Source: Ursus arctos
Lineage: Eukaryota > Chordata > Mammalia > Carnivora > Ursidae
DNA: 64,000 nt
Assembly (NCBI RefSeq): GCF_023065955.2
Contig: NW_026622764.1
Coordinates: 77,307,333 to 77,371,332 of the forward strand
Direction: 5' to 3'
Position 1 is the stretch's first letter. Every line of letters starts with the position of its first letter. This document shows positions 22,374 to 33,983 of the stretch, piece by piece. Position numbers and translations under genes: made by a program. The notes below the pieces were generated by a model. It saw nothing but the letters and a program-made list of their open reading frames with translations. It was not told where the DNA came from and ran no database searches.

Positions 22374-22735
22374 CCACCACCAACAAAACAAAACATGCTT
22401 GCAGAGAAATTGAGTTTATTTGGGAAAGGAATACTAGAACAAAGATGAATTTGTTGTATCTCCACCTTTTTTCTGGTAGGAAGAACTCTTTCATTCAAAA
22501 AAACATCTTTTCTTTACTAAACAGTAAGTGAGGTTGTATCTTTGATATTCCTTCCTCAAAGCTCAAAATATTAAAGTGAAAAACATTATTTTCTTTGACT
22601 CTATAATCTCAGAACTTTCTAATAAGTTTCTTGTGGGTTATCATTCTTAATTTGCTGCTACTAGAGACAAATATTTCCTATAGCTTTCTCAGAAAAACAA
22701 TTGTTGTTTTCAGAGATTTGGAGAAGTGTTTTTTG
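22374..22735. other. Intergenic sequence, nothing recognised
   Basis: AT-rich with CCACCACCAACAAAACAAAA at its start. No ORF; it could be the 3' extension of the segment before it. Confidence 0.35.
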
Positions 22736-22740
22736 TGTTT

Positions 22741-22929
22741 TTTTAAGATTTTATTTATTTGACAGAGAGAGAGACAGCCAGCGAGAGAGGGAACACAAGC
22801 AGGGGGAGTGGGAGAGGAAGAAGCAGGCTCCCAGCGGAGGAGCCTGATGTGGGGCTCAATCCCAGGACTCTGGGATCACACTCTGAGCCGAAGGCAGACG
22901 CTTAACGACTGCGCCACCCAGGCGCCCCT
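22741..22929 (-). mobile_element. Can-SINE, minus strand
   Basis: Reversed young-type body (GACAGCCAGCGAGAGAGGGA) and head CCACCCAGGCGCCCC. Confidence 0.92.
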
Positions 22930-22997
22930 ATATTGCATTTCTTGAACTGAATAATCCAATGTGATCTGTTTGCATTCTTCCTCTAAATATCTCCATT

Positions 22998-23197
22998 GAG
23001 GGTTACCTAGGTGGCTCAGTCGGTTAAGCGTCTGCCTTTGGCTCAGGTCATGATTCCAGGGTCCTGGGATTGAGCCCCACATTGGGCTCCCTGCTCAGCG
23101 GGGAGCCTGCTTCTCCCTCTGCCTGCTGCTCCCCCTGCTTGTGTGCTCTCTGTCTGTCAAATGGATAAATAAAACCTCAAAAAAAAAAAAAAAAAAG
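22998..23197 (+). mobile_element. Can-SINE, plus strand
   Basis: Head GGGTTACCTAGGTGGCTCAG, tail AAATAAAACCTC then A18. Confidence 0.9.
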
Positions 23198-23308
23198 AGT
23201 GATGAGAGTGGGCATCCTTCTCTTATTCCTGATCTTAGAGGAAATGCTTTCACCTTTTCTCTGTTGAGTATGAGGTCAGCTTGGCTTTATCATATATGGC
23301 CTCATTTT

Positions 23309-23484
23309 TTTTTAAGATTCTATTTATTTATTTGAGACAGAGAACATGAGTGGGGGAGGAACAGAGGAAGAAGCAGACTCCCTGCTGAGTGAGGAGCCTG
23401 ATGTGGGGCTTAATCTCAGGGCCCTGAGATCATGACCTGAGCCAAAGGCAGATGCTTAACTGACTGAGCCACCCAGGTGCCTCT
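23309..23484 (-). mobile_element. Can-SINE, minus strand, in L1-B
   Basis: Reversed body from TTTAAGATTCTATTTATTTA to CCACCCAGGTGCC. TATGGCCTCA and ACAGCCTCTA lie at the borders. Confidence 0.87.
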
Positions 23485-23613
23485 CAGATACAGCCTCTAT
23501 TATGTTGAAGTGTGTTCCCTCTATATTCACTTTGTTGAGAATTTTTATCATAAATGGATGTTGAATTTTGTCAAATGCTTTTCTTGCACCTACTAAGATG
23601 ATCATATGATTTT

Positions 23614-23798
23614 TTAAAAAGATTTTATTTATTTATTTGACAGAGACAGCCAGAGAGAGAGGGAACACAAGCAGGGGGAGTGGGAAAGGAAGAAGCAGGC
23701 TCCTAGCGGAGGAGCGATGTGGGGCTCGATCCGAGGACCCTGGGATCACACCCTGAGCTGAAGGCAGACGCTTAATGACTGCGCCACCCGGGCACCCC
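23614..23798 (-). mobile_element. Can-SINE, minus strand, in L1-B
   Basis: Reversed body and head ending CACCCGGGCACCCC. GATCATATGATTTTTT and GATAATATGATTTTTT are the TSDs. Confidence 0.92.
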
Positions 23799-25327
23799 GA
23801 TAATATGATTTTTTATACTTCATTTTGTTTATCTAGTGAATAACATTGACTGATTTTCTGATATTGACCCATCTTTTCATCCCTGGATTAAATTCCACTT
23901 GATCATGGGGAATGATCCTTTTCATGTAGTGTTGAATTTGGTTTACTAGTATTTTAGCATTTTGTTGAGGATTTTTACATTTGTGTTCATCAGAGATATT
24001 GGCCTGTAATTTTCTTTTTTGTAGTGTCTTTGTCTGGTTTTGGTATCAGAGTAATGCTTGTCTTGTAGAGTGAATTCAGAGACATTCCTTCCTCTTCGAT
24101 GTTTTGGAATACTTTGAGAAGGATAGATACCAACTCTTCTTTCGATGTTTGATAGAATTCACCTATGAAGCCATTTGGCCCTGGACTTTTGTTTGCTGGG
24201 ATTTTTGTTTATTACTGATTCAATTTCACTACTAGTAATCAGTCCGTTCAGATTTTGTATTTCTTCCTGATTCTGTCTTGGAAGATTGTATGTTTTAGAT
24301 ATTAGTCTATTTTTTCTAGATTGTCCAATTTGTTGGCATATAATCTTTTTGTAGTTGTCTCCTATAATCCTTTGTATTTCTGTGGTACTGGTTGTAACTC
24401 CTCCTCTTTCATGTCCAATTATATTTATTTGGGCCCTTTATCTTTTTCTCTTGATGAGTTTGGCTAAAGATTTATCAGTTTTGTTTAGTTTTTCAAAGAA
24501 CCAGCTCTTAATCTCTTTGATCTTTTCTATTTTTTACTTTTAGTCTTTATATGATTTGTTTCCACCGTGATCTTCAGAATATCCTTCTGCCTACTTTGGG
24601 CTTTGTTTGTTCTTCTTTTTCTAGTTCCTGTAGGTGTAAGGATACATTATTTATTTGAGTTTCTCTTGTATCTTAAGGTAGACCTGTATTGCAATAAACT
24701 TTCCTCTTAAAACTACTTTTGCTACATCCCAAAGATTTTTTGTTTTGCTGCATCCCATAGATTTTGAAATGTGTTTCCATTTTCCATTGCCTCCGTGTAT
24801 TTTTTACTTCTTTGATTTCTTTGTTACTCTGTTAGTCGTTTAGTAGCAAGTTGTTTAGCCTCCTAATGTTTGTGGTTTTTTTCCATTTTTTTCTAGTTTC
24901 ATATCATTTTGGTAAGAAAAGATGCTTGATATGATTTCAGTCTTCTTAATTTTATTGAGACTAGTTTTGTGATCAACATATGGTCTATGCTGGAGAAAGT
25001 TCCTTGTGCATGTCAAAAGAATGGTATATATTGCTGGTTTGGGATGGAATGTTCTGTATATATCTAAGTCCGTATGGCCTAATATTCAAAGACACTGTTT
25101 CCTTATTGATTTTCTGTCTGGCTGATCCATTGATGTAGGTGGGGTGATAAAGTCCCCTACTATTATTATATTACTGTTGATTTCTACTCTTATGTCGGTT
25201 GATATTTGTTTTATATATTTAGGTGCTTTTATGTTGGGTTTATAGAAAGTTACAATTGTTGTATTCTCTCATTGGATTGAATCCTTTATCATTCTGCAAT
25301 GCCGTTCTTTGTCTCTTGTTACAGTCT

Positions 25328-25600
25328 TTTTTTTTTTCTCTTTTTCAAATTTTTATTTAAATTCTAGTTAATTAACATATAGTGTAATATTGGTTTCAGG
25401 AGTAGAATTTAGTGATTCATCACTTACATATAACACCCAGTGCTCAACACAAGTGCCTTCCTTAATACCCCTCACCCATCTTGCCCATCCCCTACCCACC
25501 TCCCCTCCATCAACCCTCAGTTTGTTCTCTATAGTTAAGAGTCTCTTATGGTGTGCTTCCCTCTCTTTTTTTTTTTTTCCTTTCCCTATGCTCATCTTTT
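25328..25600 (-). mobile_element. 5'-truncated L1 3' end, minus strand, in L1-B
   Basis: T-rich start then reverse L1 3' UTR text: GTTAATTAACATATAGTGTA and TTCATCACTTACATATAACA. It differs from the 18240 copy, so it is another L1 subfamily. Confidence 0.8.
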
Positions 25601-25956
25601 TTTTTTTTCCTTTTAGCATTTTTAATATATCATGTCACTCTCTTCTGGCCTGCAAAGTTTCTGCTGAAAAATCAGTTGACAGCCTTATGGGTGTTCCACT
25701 GTATGTAACTAGTTGCTTTTCTCTTGTTGCTCTTAAGAGTCTCTCTTTATCTTTATTTTTGTGATTTTAATTATTATGTGTTTTGGCATGGATCTTTTGG
25801 GGTTCATTTTTTTGGGGGTCTTTTGGTAGCTCCTGGACCTGGAAGTTTGTTTCCTTCTTTAGGTTAAGGAATTTTTCAGCTACTGTTTCTTTAAGTTTTT
25901 TGCCCCTTTCTCTTTCTTCTTTTTCTGGGACCATGTAATGCAAATGTTAGTACCCT

Positions 25957-26126
25957 TTTTTTATAAAATTAGAGAGAGAGAGCACACGATTGGGGGGAGG
26001 GGCAGAGGGAGAGTGAGTTGCAGATGCCTCGATCAGCAGGTTTCCTGACATGGGGCTCCATTCCAGGATCCTGGAATTATGACCTGAGCCAAAGGCAGAC
26101 ACTTGACTGAGCCCCCCAGGTGCCCC
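25957..26126 (-). mobile_element. Can-SINE, minus strand, in L1-B
   Basis: Reversed diverged SINE. TSD AATGTTAGTACCC at about 25943-25955 and 26128-26140. Confidence 0.88.
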
Positions 26127-27868
26127 TAATGTTAGTACCCTTGATGTTGTCACAGAGGTCCCTTATCTACCCTAATTGTTAAAATTCCCTTTTCTTTTTG
26201 CTGTTCAGTTTGAATGAACAGCAAACTCTCTTTTAGATCACTATCCTGTCTTTTAGATCACAGATCTATTCTTCTGCATCCTCTAATCTACTATCAGCTC
26301 CTCCAGAGTATTTTTCATTTCATTTATTGTATTCTTCAGCTCTGATTAGTTCTTTTTAATATATTCTATCTCTTTGCTGAAGTTCTCACTGAGTTCATCC
26401 ACTCTTCTCCCAAGTTCAGTGAGCATCTTTATGACAATTACTTTGAACTCTTTATCAGCTGGATTGCTTACCTCTGTTTTATTTCGTTCCTTTTCTGAGG
26501 TTTTGTCTTGTTCTTTTGTTTGGAACATATTTCTCTGTCTCCTCTTTTTGTCTGACTCTCTGTGTTTGTCCCTATGTATTAAGTAGGTCAACTACATCTC
26601 CTGGTCTTGAAAGTAGTGGCCTTATGTAAGAGGTACAGTTTCTCTAAGTTACCAGAACCAGGCTCTACAGTGACATCACCTGTATGAGTTGCATGTGCCT
26701 TACTATTGTGATTGGGCTGTAACTGATGCAGGTACAGTGGTGGGCAGGACTGACTGCAAGTCCTGGCCATGACTGGTGTGGGTGTGCTGTTGGGCCAGGT
26801 GGCTTCCTTCTGTGAGAGCAGGAATTTCTTTGGAGGGGTGGTGTTCCCTGCTGAGGCTGCCCACGGGGTGCGGCAGAACAAAAACTGGTTTTTGAGGTGT
26901 GATCAGTGTTAGCATGTTAGATGTAGAGTGTCAGAGCTGGTGCCTATCAGTATCAAGTCAACTAGGCTGAATGAGGGCAAGAAAAATGGCACCCATCAGT
27001 TCTCCTTTTCCCAGAGAAAATTTCTACAGATCCCTGTCCCACTGGCACATGCCCTAAAATCACTCAATAAGTCTTCACTTTTGGCCCAGGTCCTTTTCAC
27101 ACTGCTGCCTCTGTGTTGTGTCTTGGAGGGAGTGAGATTGTGTGCCAGACCTCTAAGAGTGGAGTCTTGGTTTCCTCTAGCACTCTGGCTCTCCTGGAGT
27201 TAAGCCCCACCCATTTTCATAGCCAGACATTATGGGAGCTCATCTACCTGGTTCAGATTCCCCAGGGCAGAGATTACCCAATGTGAAGCTTGAACTCTCA
27301 CTCCTCAGGGAGTACCTCTGTACCAGTAACGTACCTCCTGCTTATGGGTTGCCATGCCAGGAGTTTGATTCCTGATTAGACTGTGTTTGCCCCTCCAATG
27401 CTGTGGCTTTTTCTTTGTATCTTCAGCTGTGGAAGAACTGTTCTGCTAGTCTTCAGGTCGTTCTCAGAGAGAGTTTCTCTCTATATAGTCACAGCCTTGT
27501 TGTGTCCATGGGAGGAGGTGAGCTCAGAATCTTACTACTCTGCCACCTCCCATTTTTCTGGGAATTCCATATTTATAAAGGGGTCATTTCCCCAAGAAGA
27601 CATAACAATCTTTGACTTTCAATATGCCTAAAAACAGAGCATCAAAATACACAATGGATAGAATTGCATGGAGAAATAAATGAATCCACAATTACAGTTG
27701 GAAATTTCAACACTTTTATCAGAAATGGATGGATCCAGCAGGCAGAAAATCAATAAGGACATAGCTGAACTTAACAATACCATCATTCAACTGGATATAA
27801 TTGACATCAATAGACTACTCTATTCAACAATAGCAGAATACACATTTTTCTCAAGATCACATGGACCA

Positions 27869-28037
27869 TGGGATGCCTGGATGGCTCAGTCGGTTATGTC
27901 TGACTCTTGATTTTAGCTCAGGTCATGATCTCAGGGTTGCGAGATCAAGCCATGCATCAGCCTCCATGATAGGGATGGAGCCTATTTGGGATTCTCTTTC
28001 TCTCTCTCCCTCTGCACCTACACCTCTCTAAAAAAAA
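27869..28037 (+). mobile_element. Can-SINE in L1-E
   Basis: Head GGGATGCCTGGATGGCTCAG, tail A8. AGATCACATGGACCAT is the TSD at about 27855 and 28038. Confidence 0.92.
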
Positions 28038-28231
28038 AGATCACATGGACCATTTACTAAGATTGATCACATTGTTGGTCATAAAATATACCTTAACAAA
28101 TTTAAAAGAATAAAGATTGTATGCCTCCTCTCAGATCACAGTGGAATTAACCAAGAAATCAATAACAGGAAGATAACTGGGAATTCCTAAAATAGATGGA
28201 GATTAAATAGGGTACTTCTAAGTAACACATG

Positions 28232-28446
28232 GGGAGGGCACCTGGGTGGCTCAGTCGTTAAGTGTCTGCCTTTGGCTCAGGTCATGATCCCAGGGTCCTG
28301 GGATTGAGTCCTGCATCGGGCTCCCTCCTCAGCGGAAAGCCTGCTTCTCCCTCTCCCACTCTGCCTGTTTGTGTTACCTCTCTCACTGTATCTTTCTCTG
28401 TCAAATAAATAAAATCTTTAATAAAAATAAATAAATAAATAAATAA
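28232..28446 (+). mobile_element. Can-SINE in L1-E
   Basis: Head GAGGGCACCTGGGTGGCTCA, tail (AAAT)n. TAACACATGG and TAACACAGGT flank it. Confidence 0.9.
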
Positions 28447-30633
28447 CACAGGTGAAAGATGAAGTCTCAAGAGAGAAACTTAAAAATATTTTGAACTAAG
28501 GGAAAATGAAAATGAAACCAAAATTTCTGGGATGCAGCAAAAACAGTGCTTAGAGAAACATTTATACTGTTGAATGCATAAATTTAAAAAATCTGTTATC
28601 AATCATCTAAGCTTCCATGTTAGAAAACCAGAAAGACAAAAGCAAATCAAATCCAGGTTAGCAGAAAAAATAAAAAGAATTAGAGTAGAATTCAATTAAA
28701 TTGAAAAGGAGATATTAGAGAAAATCAATAAAACCAAAAATCAGTTCATTGAAAAGATCAATCAAATCAATAAGTCTCTGGCCAAGCTAACTAAGAAAAA
28801 AAAAAGAAAGGACACAAATTACTAATATCAGAAATGAAAGCGGGACATCATTACAGATCCCATGGCTATTAAAAGGATAATGAAGTTATACTGTGAACCA
28901 CTCTATGCCCACATATTTGATAGCCTAGATGAAATGAACTAATTTCTGGAAAGACACAGTCTGCCAGAAATCACAGAAACACTAATAGACAATCTGAATA
29001 GGCCTGTATCTTTTAAAGAAATTTAATCAATAGTTAATAATCTTCCAACACAGAAAGCACTAGTCCCAGTTGGGTTCACTGGTGAATTCTACTATATATT
29101 TAAGAAGTCAGTTATACCAATTCTCTATAATCTCTTTCAGAGAGTAGAAGCAGAAGGAATTCTTCCTGCCTCATTCTATGAGACCCACAACCTTAATTCA
29201 CAAACTAAACAAAGACATTGCAAAGAAAAAAAAGACCACTACAAACCAATAATTCACAGGAACATAGATGAAAACGTTCTCAACAAAATATTGTCAAATT
29301 TAATCTAACAATATGTAAAGCAATGGTACACCACAATCAAATGGGTTTATCTCAGGTATGCAAGGCTGGTTCAACATTCAAAAATCAATTAATATAATTC
29401 ATCACATCAAAAGTCCAAAGAAGAAAAATCACATGGTCTTATTAAAAGATGCAGAAAAGATTATTTGACAAAATCCAACACTCATTTATCAAAAAAACTC
29501 TGAGTAAACTAGTAATTGATGGTAACCTCCCCAACTTGATAAAGAATATCTATGAGAAACCTACAGCTAACATCATACTTTATGGTAAGAAACTCAAAGC
29601 TTTCCTCATAAGATCAGGAAAAAGGTAACACTGAGGAAAAAAGATGGCAGAGGAGTAGGGGACCTTTTTTCAGCTGGTCCCCTGATTCAAGCTGGTTATC
29701 TACCAGATCATCCTGAACACCCACGAAATCAGCCCAAGACGTAGGAAGATACATCTGGATCTCTACAAACAAACATCCCTGGCGCTGGGTATTGAGGTAC
29801 GACATGGGGAGCCGTGAATCTGCGCACAGATATCCGAAGATAATCGGGAGGGGGAGGGAGCCACTGCGCTCAGGCACCGGGAAGTAGTGGCCTCCTACAC
29901 TGCAATGTGGGCTGGACTCAAGGACCCATAGCTGCTGAGACAGCAGAATGAGACCAGGAGCTCGGGAGCATGCCCGTGACCAGACAAAAAAAACGGTGCT
30001 CCGGAGTGCACATTCGAACTAGACTGAAACCGGGAGCTTGGGAGCGTGCGTGCGACCTGATTGAAAACCGGTGCTCCAGAGTGCGCACGAACCATACTGA
30101 AACGGGGAGCTCAGGAGCGTGCGTGGGAACTGGGGGCAGCTGGCATGTTAGAAGCAGAAGGGACAGAGACGTGCTGGCCCTGGGAGCAAGGACTAGGAGA
30201 GCGGCTGTGGGGCGCACAACCCAGGATGCTGCGGGGTTTTTAGCAGCACCAACAGAAACAGTTAAAGTGGCCAGGAGAGCTCAGTGGAGAGCAGACTATG
30301 ATCTCTCTCTTCTGAGACAGAGGCTAGGATTCGGCCACTGCTGCTCTGACTCTCAGATGAGTCACAGAAAACCTCCAGGGAAAGCCACCAGAGAACAAAA
30401 GCCCGGAAATAGGGTTCCCATTGTGCCCATCCTCAACCCCCCTCACAGGGGACGAGGCGACACTATCCAAAGAGGGTTGCCTGAGTATCAGCGTGGCAGG
30501 CCCCTCCCCCAGAAGGCAGGCTGAAAAATCAAGAAGCCCACATCCCTGAGGCCCCTATAAAACAAGTGCACATTGCTTGGGTCCTGGTCAATAACTTGGG
30601 CTCAGTACATCCCCGCAACCACTTCTCATCAGA

Positions 30634-31532
30634 ATGACAAGGAGGAGGAACCCCCAACAAAGGAAAGAAACAGACACTGTGGCCTCTGCCACAGAACTAA
30701 TGGATATGGATATAATCAAATTGTCAGAAATGGAGTCCAGAGTAACAATGGTCAGGATGATGTGTAGGCTTGAAGAAAATATTAATGAAAATATTAATGA
30801 GAATATAGAATCTCTAAGGGTGGAAATGAGAATGAATCTGGCAGAAATTAATAATGCTATGAATCAAATGCAGTCTAAACTGTATGCTCTGACGTCCAGG
30901 GTAAATGGGGCAGAAGAACAAATTAGTGAGTTCAAAGATGGGATGATAGAAAAGAAGGAAAAAATGGGAACTTGGCTCAAAAAAATCCAAACTCAAGAAT
31001 GTAGGTTATGGGAGATTACTGACTCAATGAAACATTCCACTATCAGAATCATCGGCATCCCTGAGTGGGTGGAGAAAGGGAGAGGTCTAGAAGAGATATT
31101 TGAACAAATTATAGCTGAGAATTTCCCTAATCTGGCAAAGGAAACAAGCATTTGTGTCCAAGAGGCGGAGAGGACTCCTCCCAAGATCAATGAGAACAGA
31201 CCAACACCACGTCACATAATAGTATAATTCACTAATCTTAAATCCAAGGATACAAACTTGAAAGTGGCCAGGGGGAAGAAAATCCTCACCTACAGAGGGA
31301 GGAACACCAGAATAACATCAGACCTGTCTACAGAGACCTGGCAAGCCAGAAAAAGCTGACAAGACATATTCACAGCACTAACTGAGAAGAACAGGAAGCC
31401 AAGGATCCTTTATCCAGCAAGGCCATCATTCAGAATTGATGGAGAGACAAGGACCTTCCACAACCAGCAGACACTGAAAGAATATGTGACCACAAATCCA
31501 ACCCTAAAAGAAATATTAAGGGGGGTTCTATA
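30634..31532 (+). pseudogene. L1-C ORF1 remnant
   Basis: The frame MTRRRNPQQRKETDTVASAT... is open for 197 codons to a stop at 31225-31227, inside the PTPRHIIV segment, then the same gene continues through further breaks to about 31532. It is homologous along its length to the intact L1-D ORF1: N-terminal basic tail, coiled coil with heptad-like ENI repeats, then the RNA-binding part IRIIGIPE. INENINENIE appears to be a small local duplication. It would normally coat L1 RNA as trimers; this copy lost the C-terminal half. Confidence 0.88.
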
Positions 31533-32043
31533 ACAGTAAAAAGACCCCAAGAGTGATACAGAACAGAAATTTACAATCGATAGAAACAAAGACTTCACAG
31601 GCAACATTACATCATTAAAATCATATCTCTCAATAATGACTCTCAATGTGAATGGCCTAAATGCTCTCATAAAATGTCACAGAGTTGCAGATTGGATAAA
31701 AAGACATGACCCATCCATTTGCTGTCTACAAGAGACTCATTTTGAACCTAAGGATACATCCAGACTGAAAGTGAAGGGATGGAGAACCATTTTTCATACC
31801 ACAGACCTCAAAAGAAAGCTGGGGTAGCAATTCTCATATCAGACAGTTTAGATTTTAAACTAAAGGCTGTAGTTAGAGATACAGAAGGACACTATATTAT
31901 TCTTAAAGGATTTATCCAACAACTGGATATGACAATTATAAATATCTATGCCCCCAACAGGGGAGCAGCTAGATACACAAACCAACTGTTAACCAGAATA
32001 AAGAGACATATAGATAATAATACGTTAATAGTAGGGGACCTCA

Positions 32044-32243
32044 GGGGCGCCTGGGTGGCTCAGTTGTTAAGCGTCTACCTTCAGCTCAGGGCGTGATCCC
32101 AGCATTTTGGGATCGAGCCCTGCATCAGGCTCCTCCACTGGGAGCCTGCTTCTTCCCCTCCCACTCCCACTGCTTGTGTTCCCTCTCTCGCTGGCTATCT
32201 CTCTCTCTGTGAAATAAATAAATAAAGTCTTTAAAAAAAAGTA
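32044..32243 (+). mobile_element. Young Can-SINE in L1-C ORF2
   Basis: Head GGGGCGCCTGGGTGGCTCAG. TSD GTAGGGGACCTCA at about 32031-32043 and 32245-32257. It splits the endonuclease GDLNTPL motif. Confidence 0.94.
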
Positions 32244-32602
32244 GTAGGGGACCTCAACACTCCACTCTCAGCAATACACAGATCACCTAAGCAGAAAATC
32301 AACAAAGAAACAAGAGCTTTGAATGACATGCTGGACCAGATGGACCTCATAGATATATACAGAACACTATACCCCAGAACAACAGAATACTCATTCTTTT
32401 TGAATGCACCAGAACTTTCTCCACAATAGACCATACACTGGGTCACAAAACAGGTCTCAACCAATACCAAAAGTCTGAGATTATTCCCAGCATATTCTCA
32501 GACCACAATGCTTTGAAACTGGAACTCAATCACAAGGAAAAATTTGGAAGAAACTCAAACACTTGGAAACTAAGAACCATCCTGCTTAAGAATGATTGGG
32601 TA

Positions 32603-32844
32603 GGGGTTCCTGGGGGGCACAGCGGTTAAACATCTGCCTTCTGCTCAGGGCGTGATCCCGGAGTTCTGGGATCAAGCCCCACATCAGGCTCCTCTGCTAT
32701 GAGCCTGCTTCTTCCTCTCCCACTCCCCCTGCTTGTGTTCCCTCTCTTGCTGGCTGTCTCTATCTCTGTCAAATAAATAAATTAAAAAATCTTAAAAAAA
32801 TAAATAAAACTCCCATGTTTGTCCATATTTATTAAAAAAAAAAG
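32603..32844 (+). mobile_element. Can-SINE with two-part tail in L1-C
   Basis: Head GGGGTTCCTGGGGGGCACAG. After its first A-rich tail (about 32790-32809) come 24 non-A bases, then a second A10. TSD GAATGATTGGGTA lies at 32590-32602 and 32845-32857, so the extra bases belong to the insertion. Confidence 0.9.
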
Positions 32845-33882
32845 GAATGATTGGGTAAACCAGGGAATTAAAGAAGAGCTTAAGCAATTTATGGAAACCA
32901 ATGAGAATGAAGACACATTGGCCCAAAACCTATGGGACACTGCAAAGGCATTCCTAAGGGGAAAATACATAGCCACCCAAGCCTCACTCAAAAGAATAGA
33001 AAAATCTGAAATTTTTATATTCTCACCTTAAGAAGCTGGAGCTGGAATAGAAGAACAGGCCTAACCCACACACGAGAAGGCAGGTGATCAAGATTAGAGC
33101 AGAGATCAATGAATTAGAAACCAGGAGTACGGTAGAGCAGATCAACAAAACTAGAAGCTGGTTCTTTGAAAGAATAAATAAGATCGATAAGCAACTGGCC
33201 AGACTTATTCAAAAAAATAGAGAAAGGACACAAATTAATAAAATTATGAATCAAAGGGGAGAGATCACGACCAACACCAAGAACATAGAAATAATCATTA
33301 GAAACTATTGTCGACAACTATATGCCAATAAATTAAACAACCTGGAAGAAATGGATGCCTTCCTGGAAACCTATAAACTACCAAGACTGAAACAGGAAGA
33401 AATTGATTATCTAAACAGACTGATTAATTATGAAGAGATTGAAGCAGTGATCAAAAACCTCCCAAAAAACGGGAGTCCAGGGCCTGACAGATTCCTCAGG
33501 GAATTCTACCAAACATTCAAAGAAGAAATAATAACTATTCTCCTGAAGCCATTTCCAAAAATAGAAACAGAAGGAAAACCACCAAACTCATTCTATGAGG
33601 CCAGTATTACCTTGATCCCCAAACCAGGCAAAGACCCCATCAAAAAGGAGAATTACAGACTGACATCCCTGATGAATATGGACGCCAAAATTCTCAACAA
33701 GATCCTAGCTAACAGGATCCAACAGTACATTAAGAGGATTAACCATCATGACGAAGTGGGATTCATCTCTGGAATGCAAGAGTGGTTCAACATTCGCAAA
33801 TCAATCAGTGTGATAAATCATATCAACCAGAAAGGAATCAAGAATCATATGATCCTCTCAATTGATGTATAAAAAGCATTTG

Positions 33883-33897
33883 ACAAAATACAGCATC
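33883..33897. repeat. Target-site duplication of L1-D, left copy
   Basis: ACAAAATACAGCATC, perfectly repeated at 40168-40182. The site is a piece of L1-C ORF2 (the FDKIQH region). Confidence 0.96.
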
Positions 33898-33910
33898 GAG
33901 AGGAGGAGTT

Positions 33911-33920
33911 AAGATGGCGG
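33911..33920 (+). promoter_or_regulatory. YY1-type motif at L1-D 5' end
   Basis: AAGATGGCGG, 13 bases from the element start. Human L1 has a YY1 site at the same place that sets the transcription start; the same role here is inference. L1-C (AAGATGGCAG) and L1-A keep related motifs. Confidence 0.65.
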
Positions 33921-33983
33921 AGGAGTAGGAGACACCGTTTTCAGCCGGTCCTCCGAGTCGAGCTGGATAGGTACCAGACCAGC

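Larger units (their letters stand above)
23198..27560 (-). mobile_element. Old L1 (L1-B), minus strand, 5' end at right
   Basis: Reverse L1 ORF2 text from 23198 (GATGAGAGTGGGCATCCTT), through endonuclease text near 25020-25200, ORF1 near 26200-26600 (frame with KEFKVIVIKMLTELGRRVDE at 26346-26591) and the 5' UTR to about 27553 (TACTCTGCCACCTCCC). It is interrupted by three SINEs and a short L1 fragment. Many stops; an L1M-type age. Confidence 0.75.
27565..29628 (+). mobile_element. Old L1M-like element (L1-E), left part, plus strand
   Basis: Sense L1 ORF2 text begins at about 27565 (GGGGTCATTTCCCCAAGAAG) and runs through the endonuclease and RT start, with stops. It is cut at about 29628 by L1-C and resumes at about 42669. 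The 5' part of the L1 is missing. Confidence 0.78.
31636..33872 (+). pseudogene. L1-C ORF2 remnant, endonuclease and first RT part
   Basis: Broken frames carry MTLNVNGLNALIKCHRVADW (31636), [15 protein letters not shown] (31779) and, after two SINE insertions, a 262-codon piece (33084-33872) with [37 protein letters not shown] and [16 protein letters not shown]. Frameshifts separate them. The frame reaches SIDV then a stop, 25 bp before the L1-D insertion. Confidence 0.88.
29629..33897 (+). mobile_element. Full-length L1 (L1-C), left part, plus strand
   Basis: Starts GAGGAAAAAAGATGGCAGAG and aligns with L1-D from its first bases. 5' UTR to 30633, ORF1 remnant 30634 to about 31532, ORF2 remnant from about 31600. 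L1-D interrupts it at 33897 and it resumes at 40183. Without the inserts it is about 6.1 kb, so full length. An imperfect TSD (AAAGGTAA / AAAGGCAA) is seen at 29629 and 42680. Confidence 0.88.

Noticed and set aside
29970..30524. 184-codon + strand ORF in the L1-C 5' UTR
   Set aside because: GC-rich sense frame in an L1 5' UTR. It has no counterpart of similar length in L1-D and no recognisable domain.
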